Source: Acidimicrobiia bacterium (GTDB lineage Bacteria; Actinomycetota; Acidimicrobiia; Spongiisociales; ZC4RG35). Taken from it: 5,710 nucleotides of DNA. Below the pieces are notes generated by a model that searched no databases, was not told the origin of the DNA, and was given only the letters and a program-made list of their open reading frames with translations. Positions 1 to 5,189 of this stretch are shown piece by piece (the stretch's first letter is position 1; the number at the start of each line of letters is the position of its first letter). The position numbers and the translations under genes are program-made. The stretch spans positions 1-5,710 of the forward strand of contig WHTL01000264.1 of the NCBI GenBank assembly GCA_009377735.1, read 5' to 3'.

Positions 1-60
1 AAGGCCGTCATCCAGAACCGCAGCTGGAGGGCCAACCGGACCTGACCCGTTGCGCCTTGA

Positions 61-226
61 CGTCAATCATCCCCGGCAGGGCTGCTTGAGGAACTCCGGC
101 TGCACATTGCGCCGCTGACGCTCGGTGCCCGCACCTTGGTATTCGATCCCGCGTTGGACCTCCGAGCAGGTGGAGTCGCGTGCCGCCAGCCTGGTCACGC
201 ATGTGACCTACCGGTTCCGCCGCTGA
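61..226 (+). pseudogene. 3' remnant of a RibD_C/DHFR-like reductase gene
   Basis: Frame 1 from base 61 reads RQSSPAGLLEELRLHIAPLT, then LGARTLVFDPALDL. This matches the conserved late segment of the RibD C-terminal/dihydrofolate reductase-like family (PF01872), usually of the form AGLVDELRLHIAPVLLG followed by GTRLFD. Around bases 160-164 the reading moves to frame 2, which continues EQVESRAASLVTHVTYRFRR and stops at TGA 224-226. That is the usual family C-terminus (VESPGVTHLRYRV type). One extra C near 163 would explain the shift. Frame 1 has a stop (TGA 58-60) just upstream of the matching part, and no family similarity is visible in bases 1-57, so the N-terminal two thirds are missing or unrecognisable. 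Such enzymes are NADPH-dependent reductases of pterin- or pyrimidine-like substrates. This copy is very probably non-functional, unless the frameshift is a sequencing error and the gene begins outside the window. Confidence 0.6.
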
Positions 227-266
227 CGCTGCGAGCAGCTGGTCGAATAGGAGCTGGATGAGAGAG

Positions 267-293
267 TTGACTTAGTTGACTTAGTCTACTTAC
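267..293 (+). repeat. Tandem 9-bp direct repeat upstream of the antitoxin gene
   Basis: TTGACTTAG occurs twice head to tail (267-275 and 276-284), followed by a third degenerate unit TCTACTTAC (285-293, 6 of 9 matches). Each perfect unit contains a TTGACT that could act as a -35 element. The repeat lies just before the antitoxin start, so it may also be part of the regulator binding site. The repetition is seen directly; its function is inferred. Confidence 0.6.
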
Positions 294-310
294 GGTCTAG
301 TGTACACGCC
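276..310 (+). promoter_or_regulatory. Putative promoter and TGTACA operator of the antitoxin-toxin pair
   Basis: TTGACT (276-281) as -35 and TAGTGT (298-303) as -10 are separated by 16 bases, which would place the transcript start at or next to the ATG at 311. No Shine-Dalgarno sequence is present, so the mRNA is probably leaderless. GTGTACAC (300-307) is a perfect 8-bp palindrome with the core TGTACA, the motif bound by YefM-YoeB-type antitoxin complexes, and it overlaps the -10. That fits autorepression by the antitoxin encoded immediately downstream. The -10 match is weak. Confidence 0.5.
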
Positions 311-535
311 ATGACAACTGTCAACATCCACGAAGCCAAGACCCATCTCTCCCGACTCCTGGAACGGGTGGAGGCGGGGGAGAGGATTGTCATCGCCCGG
401 AGGGGTAAACCAATCGCCCAGTTGGGACCGCTCGGTCCGCCTCAGACACGTCAGCCCGGCCTCTTGCAAGGAGAGTTGGCCGGCGACCTGTTCGAACCGC
501 TTCCCCCTGAAGAGCTGGACGCCTGGGAGAGGTGA
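311..535 (+). CDS. Type II toxin-antitoxin antitoxin, Phd/YefM family
   Basis: This 74-residue protein begins MTTVNIHEAKTHLSRLLERV and continues with EAGERIVIARRGKPIAQLGP, the classic Phd/YefM fold: an N-terminal DNA-binding and dimerisation half (residues 1-45). The C-terminal tail, rich in Pro, Glu and Leu (PLPPEELDAW), would wrap the toxin. Length is normal for the family. Proteins of this type neutralise a partner toxin, usually a PIN-domain RNase when the C-terminal tail looks like this, and repress their own promoter. The ATG at 311 directly follows a TGTACA palindrome and has no ribosome binding site, suggesting leaderless translation. The stop TGA overlaps the GTG of the following PIN toxin fragment (GTGA, 532-535), typical of translational coupling in vapBC-like pairs. 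The toxin is truncated, so this antitoxin is now an orphan. It could survive as a DNA-binding repressor or be a decaying relic. Confidence 0.88.
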   Translation: MTTVNIHEAKTHLSRLLERVEAGERIVIARRGKPIAQLGPLGPPQTRQPGLLQGELAGDLFEPLPPEELDAWER

Positions 536-645
536 GATACCTGTTAGACACCCACGCCGCCTTGTGGTGGTTCGATTATCCAACCCTCTCCGCCAGGGCC
601 CGGGACCCACATGTGACCATCATGATTACTGCTCCTCTTTATTGA
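532..645 (+). pseudogene. Truncated PIN-domain (VapC-like) toxin
   Basis: Starting at a GTG that overlaps the antitoxin stop by four bases, the frame reads VRYLLDTHAALWWFDYPTLS and then ARARDPHVT before ending at TGA 643-645 after 37 codons. LLDTHAALWW with the first catalytic Asp (residue 6) is the unmistakable N-terminus of PIN-domain ribonuclease toxins, which usually have about 120-135 residues. Similarity runs to about residue 25-28. The expected next segment (a VSAASxWE-like stretch) and the remaining acidic metal ligands are absent in all three forward frames downstream. The toxin is therefore broken, by deletion or by insertion of unrelated DNA near base 610, and cannot form the active site. 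Recognition of the N-terminus is firm. The exact breakpoint is an estimate. Confidence 0.8.
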
Positions 646-900
646 GGGGTCGTAACGGACTGATGGGCACACCTCAGTCGAGGCCCCGGGGTCAAACTCC
701 TATCAAGCCACGTCGGCCGGTCCAACCTTCACGCTGGGAGAGCGGCTAGGACACACTGAAAGCCACCCTCACCAAGAGGGGCAGGGGCGTAGAGCTAATC
801 CTCCCAACACCCATGACACTGAGGGGGAGTGGACCCGACGGCTCAAGCCGTCAGGTCGAGGGGGAAACTCCGCGAGGCGATCCAGTCGCGGCCACCGAGG
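610..900 (+). other. Non-coding, hairpin-rich block; possible structured RNA fragment (group II intron-like)
   Basis: No convincing protein is encoded on either strand between the toxin fragment and the oxidoreductase promoter. The stretch instead has consecutive short-range stems on the plus strand. These are CTCCTC/GAGGGG (632-637 with 644-649, one G-U pair) and CCCTC/GAGGG (766-770 with 776-780). There is also a strong stem, GACC then GACGGC closed by loop TCAA (832-842 with 847-857, one C-A mismatch). Last come GGGG-GAAA-CTCC with a GNRA loop (861-871) and CCGCGA/TCGCGG (870-875 with 886-891), which compete with each other. GTGAC at 612-616, where toxin similarity fades, is near the group II intron 5' consensus (GUGYG). 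Domain I of a group II intron inserted in the toxin gene is one reading, but no intron-encoded reverse transcriptase or domain V is visible. Treat the intron assignment as a guess. Confidence 0.3.
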
Positions 901-907
901 CTACGAA

Positions 908-950
908 GTCAACTTGTTTGACACTATAATGCCACAAGGTTAACGGTCGG
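908..950 (+). promoter_or_regulatory. Putative promoter/operator of the three-enzyme operon
   Basis: An exact TATAAT lies at 925-930, about 35 bases before the ATG at 965. No good -35 is found 16-18 bases upstream (around 901-908), so the promoter may need an activator. An exact TTGACA (918-923) lies only one base before the TATAAT and could serve a second, weaker -10 (TAACGG, 941-946, 17-base spacing). Two inverted repeats surround it: GTCAA (908-912) with TTGAC (918-922), and CTTGT (913-917) with ACAAG (934-938), the latter bracketing the -10. These are plausible operator half-sites, perhaps for the IclR-family regulator encoded nearby. The boxes are seen; regulator assignment is inference. 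Confidence 0.5.
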
Positions 951-954
951 TTAG

Positions 955-961
955 AGAGAGG
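955..961 (+). promoter_or_regulatory. Ribosome binding site of the LLM oxidoreductase gene
   Basis: AGAGAGG ends three bases before the ATG at 965. Spacing is short but the purine run is the only candidate, and it supports this start. Confidence 0.55.
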
Positions 962-964
962 TAC

Positions 965-2035
965 ATGGACCACGATCGGTACTCGGCGAGATTGAGACTT
1001 GGCCTATGGCTACATACCAGTCATACGGATGATCATTTCCCTGTCCGGTTCTCTCAGACAACCGTTGCGTTGGTGGAGGAAGCCGAGAACGCTGGATTTT
1101 CTTCGGTTTGGTCAGGCGAGTCTTTCGCTTTCGGCGCCCTGTCGCCATTGATCGTCCTGAGCGGATTGATCGATCACACATCGATGGATCTAGGTGCGCT
1201 CGTCCTTCTTCCCGCATGGCATCCTCTGCGTCTCGCCCGGGATGCCGCGTCGGTCGACCAGGTTTCAGGAGGTCGCCTTCGGCTCGGAGTCGGTGTCGGG
1301 CGACCCGCCATCCAGGAGATGTTCGGCGTCGACCCGACCACGGCCGGCGCGTGGTGCGAGGAAGCCATTGCGGCTCTCCGCTCCCTATGGAACGGTGGCA
1401 CCGGCATACGGGGTCGGGTCCTGGCTGTGGAAGGAAGGGCCCAACCGCGACCCTTTCGATCCGGGGGCCCACCACTGTGGATCGGAGGATCGATCAAGCG
1501 ATCAGCACGTCGTGCCGCCGAGATTGGGGATGGATATTACGCGTCGACCACTTACACCTTCGATCAGGTCAGGACCCAGGCAGAGAGATACCTGGCAGTC
1601 GCCCACCAACTCGAACGTGTCCCTGCCATCGCTGCCAACCGCTTCACGGTCGTCGCGCCCACGCTCGAAGAGGCCAGAGCCACCGCTATCACCCATTTCG
1701 GCCCGTCACTCCACAGGTATGCGCTACACGGCAGCTTCGGCGAAGAGTGGGCGGATCGTGTCCGTAGAGATTCCGTGAACTTCCTGGAGGAACTGGCGGA
1801 TGAACTGTGGCTAGTGGGAAACCCGGAGCAGGTAGCACGAGCAATCGGACGCTATCGGAGGATCGGCGTAGAGGAGATCCATGCCCGAGTTAGCTCCGAA
1901 GGAATGCCGTCGGAGCTCGCCCGCCAGACAGTGCGACTCCTTGGCTCCGAGGTTATGCCCACCCTGACCGAGATCACAGAAACCGCCGAAGCGGCTACGT
2001 TAACCCGATCAATCGACACGCAGGGAGGTCTCTAG
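965..2035 (+). CDS. LLM-class (luciferase-like) flavin/F420-dependent oxidoreductase
   Basis: The 356-residue product has the hallmarks of the bacterial luciferase-like TIM-barrel family (PF00296). An N-terminal beta strand, RLRLGLWLHT (residues 9-18), is followed by an AENAGFSSVWSGES segment (40-53). The family signature HPLRLARDAASVDQVSGGRL runs straight into RLGVGVG (86-112). The segment PPLWIGGSIKRSARRAAEIG then DGYY is the usual cofactor phosphate-binding region of the second half. Length is typical (about 300-360). Members use reduced FMN or coenzyme F420 as monooxygenases or dehydrogenases; the sequence alone does not decide which, nor the substrate. It is the first gene of a plus-strand operon with an amidohydrolase and a BKACE enzyme, so it may oxidise the starting compound or an early intermediate. 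RutA, the uracil ring-opening enzyme, belongs to the same superfamily, but no specific resemblance is claimed. Its stop TAG abuts the ATG of a mini-ORF (TAGATG). Confidence 0.88.
   Translation: MDHDRYSARLRLGLWLHTSHTDDHFPVRFSQTTVALVEEAENAGFSSVWSGESFAFGALSPLIVLSGLIDHTSMDLGALVLLPAWHPLRLARDAASVDQVSGGRLRLGVGVGRPAIQEMFGVDPTTAGAWCEEAIAALRSLWNGGTGIRGRVLAVEGRAQPRPFRSGGPPLWIGGSIKRSARRAAEIGDGYYASTTYTFDQVRTQAERYLAVAHQLERVPAIAANRFTVVAPTLEEARATAITHFGPSLHRYALHGSFGEEWADRVRRDSVNFLEELADELWLVGNPEQVARAIGRYRRIGVEEIHARVSSEGMPSELARQTVRLLGSEVMPTLTEITETAEAATLTRSIDTQGGL
2023..2028 (+). promoter_or_regulatory. Strong ribosome binding site serving the intercistronic mini-ORF
   Basis: GGGAGG sits seven bases before the ATG at 2036, optimal spacing for that start and 42 bases from the amidohydrolase ATG at 2071. 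It lies inside the last codons of the oxidoreductase gene. Confidence 0.65.
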
Positions 2036-2074
2036 ATGCCATACACCTCGATTCCAGAGTCGGGTCGGCGATGA
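2036..2074 (+). CDS. Putative 12-codon coupling mini-ORF (MPYTSIPESGRR)
   Basis: An ATG immediately after the oxidoreductase stop (TAGATG) opens a 12-codon frame ending TGA at 2072-2074. The stop overlaps the amidohydrolase start codon as ATGA. The frame has the only good Shine-Dalgarno of the junction (GGGAGG, seven-base spacing), whereas the amidohydrolase ATG has just a weak GAG/GGG run before it. The arrangement suggests that ribosomes initiate here, terminate at 2074 and reinitiate on the amidohydrolase. The peptide has no recognisable domain and its function, if any, is probably the act of translation. It could also be chance. Codon-level conservation in relatives would separate the two. 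Confidence 0.4.
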   Translation: MPYTSIPESGRR

Positions 2075-3498
2075 TCGACCTTCGAGTTCGCGGGGGCTTG
2101 ATCTACAGCCCCGAAGCGCCGATCCGCTCGGATCTGCTCGTACGGGATGGGGTAATCGCTGCGCTTGTCGGACCCGACGAAGAAGTGACCGCAGCGGAGA
2201 CCATCGACGCCGACGGGCTCGTCGTGCTGCCAGGGTTGGTCGATCTACACGCTCACATGCGCACCCCCGGCTACTCACACAAAGAAGACTTCCGGACCGG
2301 CTCGATGGCCGCCGCCGCTGGCGGCTACACAACGTGGGTCGACATGCCCAACGTGGATCCCCCCACGACTGACGCTGATACCCTCCGCGACAAGCGAGAA
2401 CTCGCCCTGGAGGAATCACTCATCGACTTCGGGCACTTCGCTTCTGGCAGCAACCCCGAGACGATCGCGGAGCTGGCCAAGGCGGGTGCAACGGGGTTCA
2501 AGATCTTCATGATCGGAGGTGGATACCCCCACGATGATCGGATTGCCGCGAGTTCGGACGCCGACCTGTGGCAGAGCTTCGAGGCCATCGCGCCGACCGG
2601 TCTGCCTTGCCTGGTTCATCCGTTCAACCAAGCCCTGTTCGACCTGTTCTCCGAGAAGGAGCTGGCCGCCGGGCGCCCTCGCACCTTCCACACCCGGGCA
2701 GAGATCTACACCAACCGGGACGTCGTTTGGAGCTCCGCGGTGGAGACCGCTATCCACTTCCACGATGAGCTCGGTGTGCGGCTACATCTCCTCCATACCC
2801 ACGCAGTAGGAAGCATCGCCAGGATCAGGGCGGCCAAGGCACGGGGACTAGGTGTCACCGCCGCGATCGATCCCAAGTACTTTCATCTAACCGAAGAAGA
2901 AATGCAAAGGTTGGGCCCTCGCTCATATCACGGTGCCTGGATAACCGGAGACGAACGGAGACTGGAGACGATCTGGAATGCACTCGCCGACGGGACCATC
3001 GATATCATCGATTCGGACCACGCTCCTCATACTCTCGACGAGATAGCTCACATGAACGTTGACGCCTGGAAAGCACAAGGGGGCAGTCCCCAGTATGACG
3101 ATCTTCTGATGGTCCTCCTCGACGATGTCAACCGAAACCGGCTTCCGCTGGCGACGCTCGCAAGGCTGCTCACAGAGAACCCGGCTAAGCTCATCGGCCA
3201 CTATCCCAACAAGGGCTCTTTGCTTCCTGGCACCGACGCCGACATTGTCCTGATCGACATGGAGAAGACCACCCGGCTCACCGATGACCGGATACTTTCG
3301 AAGGCAGGCTGGACCCCTTATCAGGGCAGGAACGTGAAGGGAGCCCCGGTACGCACCATCTCTCGAGGTCGAACCGTGGCGAGGGACGGGCAGATCGTCG
3401 ATGGCCCGGAGATGAAGCGGCGTGCCCGATTCCTCGGCGGTGTGGCTCAGTTCAAGGATCGCTCGGCATGCCGCCCTGTTCGTGATTCCGCCTCCTAG
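2071..3498 (+). CDS. Cyclic-amide amidohydrolase (dihydroorotase/dihydropyrimidinase/allantoinase family)
   Basis: The 475-residue protein is a full-length amidohydrolase-superfamily enzyme. It has the small beta-sandwich start (MIDLRVRGGLIYSPEAPIRS), then VLPGLVDLHAHMRTPG, whose H60 and H62 bind the first metal. K144 in GFKIFM is the expected carboxylated bridging lysine. H183 (VHPFN) and H242 (LHLLHTH) are the second-metal ligands, and D316 in DSDHAPH is the catalytic aspartate. NPAKLIGHYPNKGSLLPGTD then ADIVLID is the normal C-terminal return to the sandwich domain. All metal ligands are present, so it should hydrolyse a cyclic amide, ureide or imide bond in the cytosol. R64 and DMPN (91-94) resemble dihydroorotase, the carboxylysine resembles dihydropyrimidinase and allantoinase, and HPFN replaces the usual HAEN/HCED. 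The exact substrate is therefore open. ATG 2071 is the only reasonable start in frame after a stop at 1999-2001. A catabolic role is favoured over pyrimidine synthesis because no pyr genes are nearby. Confidence 0.9.
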   Translation: MIDLRVRGGLIYSPEAPIRSDLLVRDGVIAALVGPDEEVTAAETIDADGLVVLPGLVDLHAHMRTPGYSHKEDFRTGSMAAAAGGYTTWVDMPNVDPPTTDADTLRDKRELALEESLIDFGHFASGSNPETIAELAKAGATGFKIFMIGGGYPHDDRIAASSDADLWQSFEAIAPTGLPCLVHPFNQALFDLFSEKELAAGRPRTFHTRAEIYTNRDVVWSSAVETAIHFHDELGVRLHLLHTHAVGSIARIRAAKARGLGVTAAIDPKYFHLTEEEMQRLGPRSYHGAWITGDERRLETIWNALADGTIDIIDSDHAPHTLDEIAHMNVDAWKAQGGSPQYDDLLMVLLDDVNRNRLPLATLARLLTENPAKLIGHYPNKGSLLPGTDADIVLIDMEKTTRLTDDRILSKAGWTPYQGRNVKGAPVRTISRGRTVARDGQIVDGPEMKRRARFLGGVAQFKDRSACRPVRDSAS

Positions 3499-3506
3499 GC
3501 GATGAC

Positions 3507-3514
3507 AGGGAGGG
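3507..3514 (+). promoter_or_regulatory. Ribosome binding site deciding a TTG start
   Basis: AGGGAGGG ends five bases before TTG 3520. An in-frame TAA (3517-3519) directly precedes that TTG, so no upstream start is possible, and the TTG is supported by both the site and the family N-terminus. Confidence 0.75.
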
Positions 3515-3519
3515 CATAA

Positions 3520-4338
3520 TTGACCGATCCAGTCATCATCCAGGCAGCGATCACGGGATCGATCACCGACCCCACGGCCAACCCGGCGGTCCCAGTCACG
3601 GTGGAGGAGAACGTCCGCGACGCGCTCGCGTGCTGGGAAGCCGGAGCATCCATCATCGCGATTCATGCCAGGGAGGACGACGGCCGTCCCACCCAGGATG
3701 TGACCGTTTATCGCGCCATCGTCGACGGTGTCAGGGCGGCAGGATGTGATGCCGTCCTCAATGTCTCGACCGGATCGGCGAATGGTAACGCATCGGGAGC
3801 CGAGCGATATGCATGTGTGGAGCTCGGCACTGAGATGGCCACCTTCGACGCCGGCAGCGTGAATCTGGGCGATGAGGTATTCCAGAATAGCGTTCCATTC
3901 CTACGTGATCTCGCGGTCGCCTGCCGTGACCACGGGGTCAAGCCAGAGATCGAGTGTTTCGACACAGGGCACATCGCCACCGCCTTGCGTTTGCGTGACG
4001 ACGGCCTCCTAGCCGATCCGTTGCACTTCCAGTTCGTACTGGGCTTCCCCGGTGGTGGGCAACCGTCGACAGTGCAACTCATCCATATGAGATCGCTAAT
4101 CCCGGCTGGTGCAACCTGGTCGGTATGCGGCATAGGACGCCACCAATTGCCTCTCAATCTCGTCGCTCTCGTGGAGGGCGGCCACCTAAGAACGGGCATC
4201 GAAGACAACATCTACTACCACCGTGGGCAGCTAGCGACAAACGTCGACCTGGTGGAACGGCTGGTACGGATCGCATCAGAGCTTGGAATCTCAGTGGCCA
4301 CCCCGCAACAAGCGCGGGACATCTTATCCCTCCACTGA
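3520..4338 (+). CDS. Beta-keto acid cleavage enzyme (BKACE, DUF849 family)
   Basis: The 272-residue product matches the BKACE/DUF849 TIM-barrel family (PF05853), named for 3-keto-5-aminohexanoate cleavage enzyme. These use zinc and acetyl-CoA to cleave a beta-keto acid into acetoacetate and a new CoA ester. Visible signatures are IIQAAITGSITDPTANPAVP at the N-terminus (family: ITCAVTG...P..PVT), ARED-DGRPTQD (50-60), NVSTGS (81-86), and EIECFDTGH (143-151). Further on are FQFVLGFPGG (170-179), GRHQLPLN (206-213), and RTGIEDNIYY (224-233) with the conserved Arg, the Glu zinc ligand and the following Asp. One thing is odd: the usual HxH zinc pair (VHLHAR) is AIHAR here, so the first His is Ala47 and only His49 remains. 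That may mean altered metal binding, different chemistry or a new substrate class. It starts at TTG, 21 bases after the amidohydrolase stop, and is last in the operon. Confidence 0.88.
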   Translation: MTDPVIIQAAITGSITDPTANPAVPVTVEENVRDALACWEAGASIIAIHAREDDGRPTQDVTVYRAIVDGVRAAGCDAVLNVSTGSANGNASGAERYACVELGTEMATFDAGSVNLGDEVFQNSVPFLRDLAVACRDHGVKPEIECFDTGHIATALRLRDDGLLADPLHFQFVLGFPGGGQPSTVQLIHMRSLIPAGATWSVCGIGRHQLPLNLVALVEGGHLRTGIEDNIYYHRGQLATNVDLVERLVRIASELGISVATPQQARDILSLH

Positions 4339-4343
4339 AACGC

Positions 4344-5120
4344 TTATGGCCTCTGGTTCGGGCCATCAATCGCCGCGCTGGAGCCGAACAAGCGGGAGAT
4401 CTCGGTGGCGGCATCCTTGACGAGTTCCCCAAAGCGCTCCACCTCTTCAAGAGAGACCAGCGTCGCCGGGGTCATCAGGCCGAGCACTCCTATGGGTCTG
4501 TTCCGACGATCGAGAATCGCCGACGCCACCGTGCGCACACTCTCCCGGTACTCCTCGTCGTCGATCTCGAAGCCACGGTCCCGAATTCTCTCCAATCGTC
4601 CGGCCAAGGCCGGATCACCGTCGCGGTCGGTGTCTCCGCCTGCCGCCAGAACAGCACGCCCACCGGGAGTCTCGTGGAGACTGAGAAAATCCCCCACCTC
4701 GTCTCGAACCCGGAACATCACCTGCACTGCTGAACTCCCGTGCTCCCGCGCCGAGAGGACGAGAGAGCTTCCGAGGACCTCGAGAAGTCCAACTGTGTGC
4801 CCGGTGGCGGTGGCGAGTTCTCTCATCACCGGTCTTGCGACATCCACCAGCTTGAGTTCGCGAATCAGCTGACCACTGACCTGGAGGAACCTCCCCGTCA
4901 ATGCATAATGCTCGTGGCGCGCTTCCTGGTGGACCCACCCCGCTTCGATGAGGGCGGAGAGCAGCCGATGTGCCTGTCCTGCGTCCATGTCAATCGCTCT
5001 GGCGATGTCGAGCAGGCCAACGCCCTCGGGATGCGGCCGCGAAGCGATGTATTCGACGGCCTTGATCCCACTGATTACGGTCGAGCGCCGACCTGATTGT
5101 TTCCCGGTGCGAGTCATCAT
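4344..5120 (-). CDS. IclR-family transcriptional regulator
   Basis: The 258-residue product has an N-terminal winged helix-turn-helix (about residues 14-75; LLDIARAIDMDAGQAHRLLS includes the recognition helix, followed by a short wing). The C-terminal IclR effector domain (about 90-245) carries the family stretch RDRGFEIDDEEYRESVRTVA then SAI. Such proteins bind as dimers or tetramers to a palindromic site and respond to a small metabolite, often the substrate or a product of the pathway next door. AllR of the allantoin regulon is one example. ATG 5120 is chosen because GGGAAGGA (5126-5133 on this strand) lies five bases upstream. The ATG at 5117 is an equal alternative, and an in-frame TTG at 5135 overlaps that site and is unlikely. 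The gene converges on the BKACE gene with five bases between stop codons and lies 69 bases downstream of the dehydrogenase gene, probably in one transcript with it. Confidence 0.9.
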   Translation of the reverse strand: MMTRTGKQSGRRSTVISGIKAVEYIASRPHPEGVGLLDIARAIDMDAGQAHRLLSALIEAGWVHQEARHEHYALTGRFLQVSGQLIRELKLVDVARPVMRELATATGHTVGLLEVLGSSLVLSAREHGSSAVQVMFRVRDEVGDFLSLHETPGGRAVLAAGGDTDRDGDPALAGRLERIRDRGFEIDDEEYRESVRTVASAILDRRNRPIGVLGLMTPATLVSLEEVERFGELVKDAATEISRLFGSSAAIDGPNQRP

Positions 5121-5125
5121 TCCAA

Positions 5126-5133
5126 TCCTTCCC
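5126..5133 (-). promoter_or_regulatory. Ribosome binding site of the IclR-type regulator
   Basis: On the minus strand GGGAAGGA precedes ATG 5120 by five bases and ATG 5117 by eight. It argues against the longer TTG-initiated frame. The rest of the 69-base gap (5121-5189) shows no clear terminator or strong promoter. Confidence 0.6.
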
Positions 5134-5189
5134 AATCAAACATCCTAATCGGAACACCCAGATCGCTCCGTTTTCCGGCACGCCCCCGC

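Noticed and set aside
632..649. Hairpin CTCCTC/GAGGGG as a rho-independent terminator after the toxin fragment.
   Set aside because: No T-run follows; the next bases are TCGTAACGG. It is kept only as part of the possible structured block.
387..749. A 120-codon plus-strand frame overlapping the antitoxin and toxin fragment.
   Set aside because: It reads through the antitoxin in a different frame, shows no domain, and its tail lies in the hairpin-rich non-coding block.
951..1475. Minus- and plus-strand frames of about 100-220 codons within the LLM oxidoreductase gene.
   Set aside because: All are compositionally Arg/Ser/Pro-rich shadows of a gene with strong luciferase-like signatures in the other frame.
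2923..3666. A 247-codon open frame on the minus strand opposite the amidohydrolase and the start of the BKACE gene.
   Set aside because: Its translation has no recognisable domain and it overlaps two genes with clear family motifs. Long antisense frames are common in GC-rich DNA.
4356..4389. Inverted repeat GTTCGG/CCGAAC near the convergent gene ends as a shared terminator.
   Set aside because: The stem is only six pairs with a 22-base loop, has no T-run on either side, and lies inside regulator codons.
5118..5135. TTG at 5135 as the start of the IclR-type regulator, adding five residues.
   Set aside because: It overlaps the only good ribosome binding site, which is well placed for ATG 5120 or 5117.
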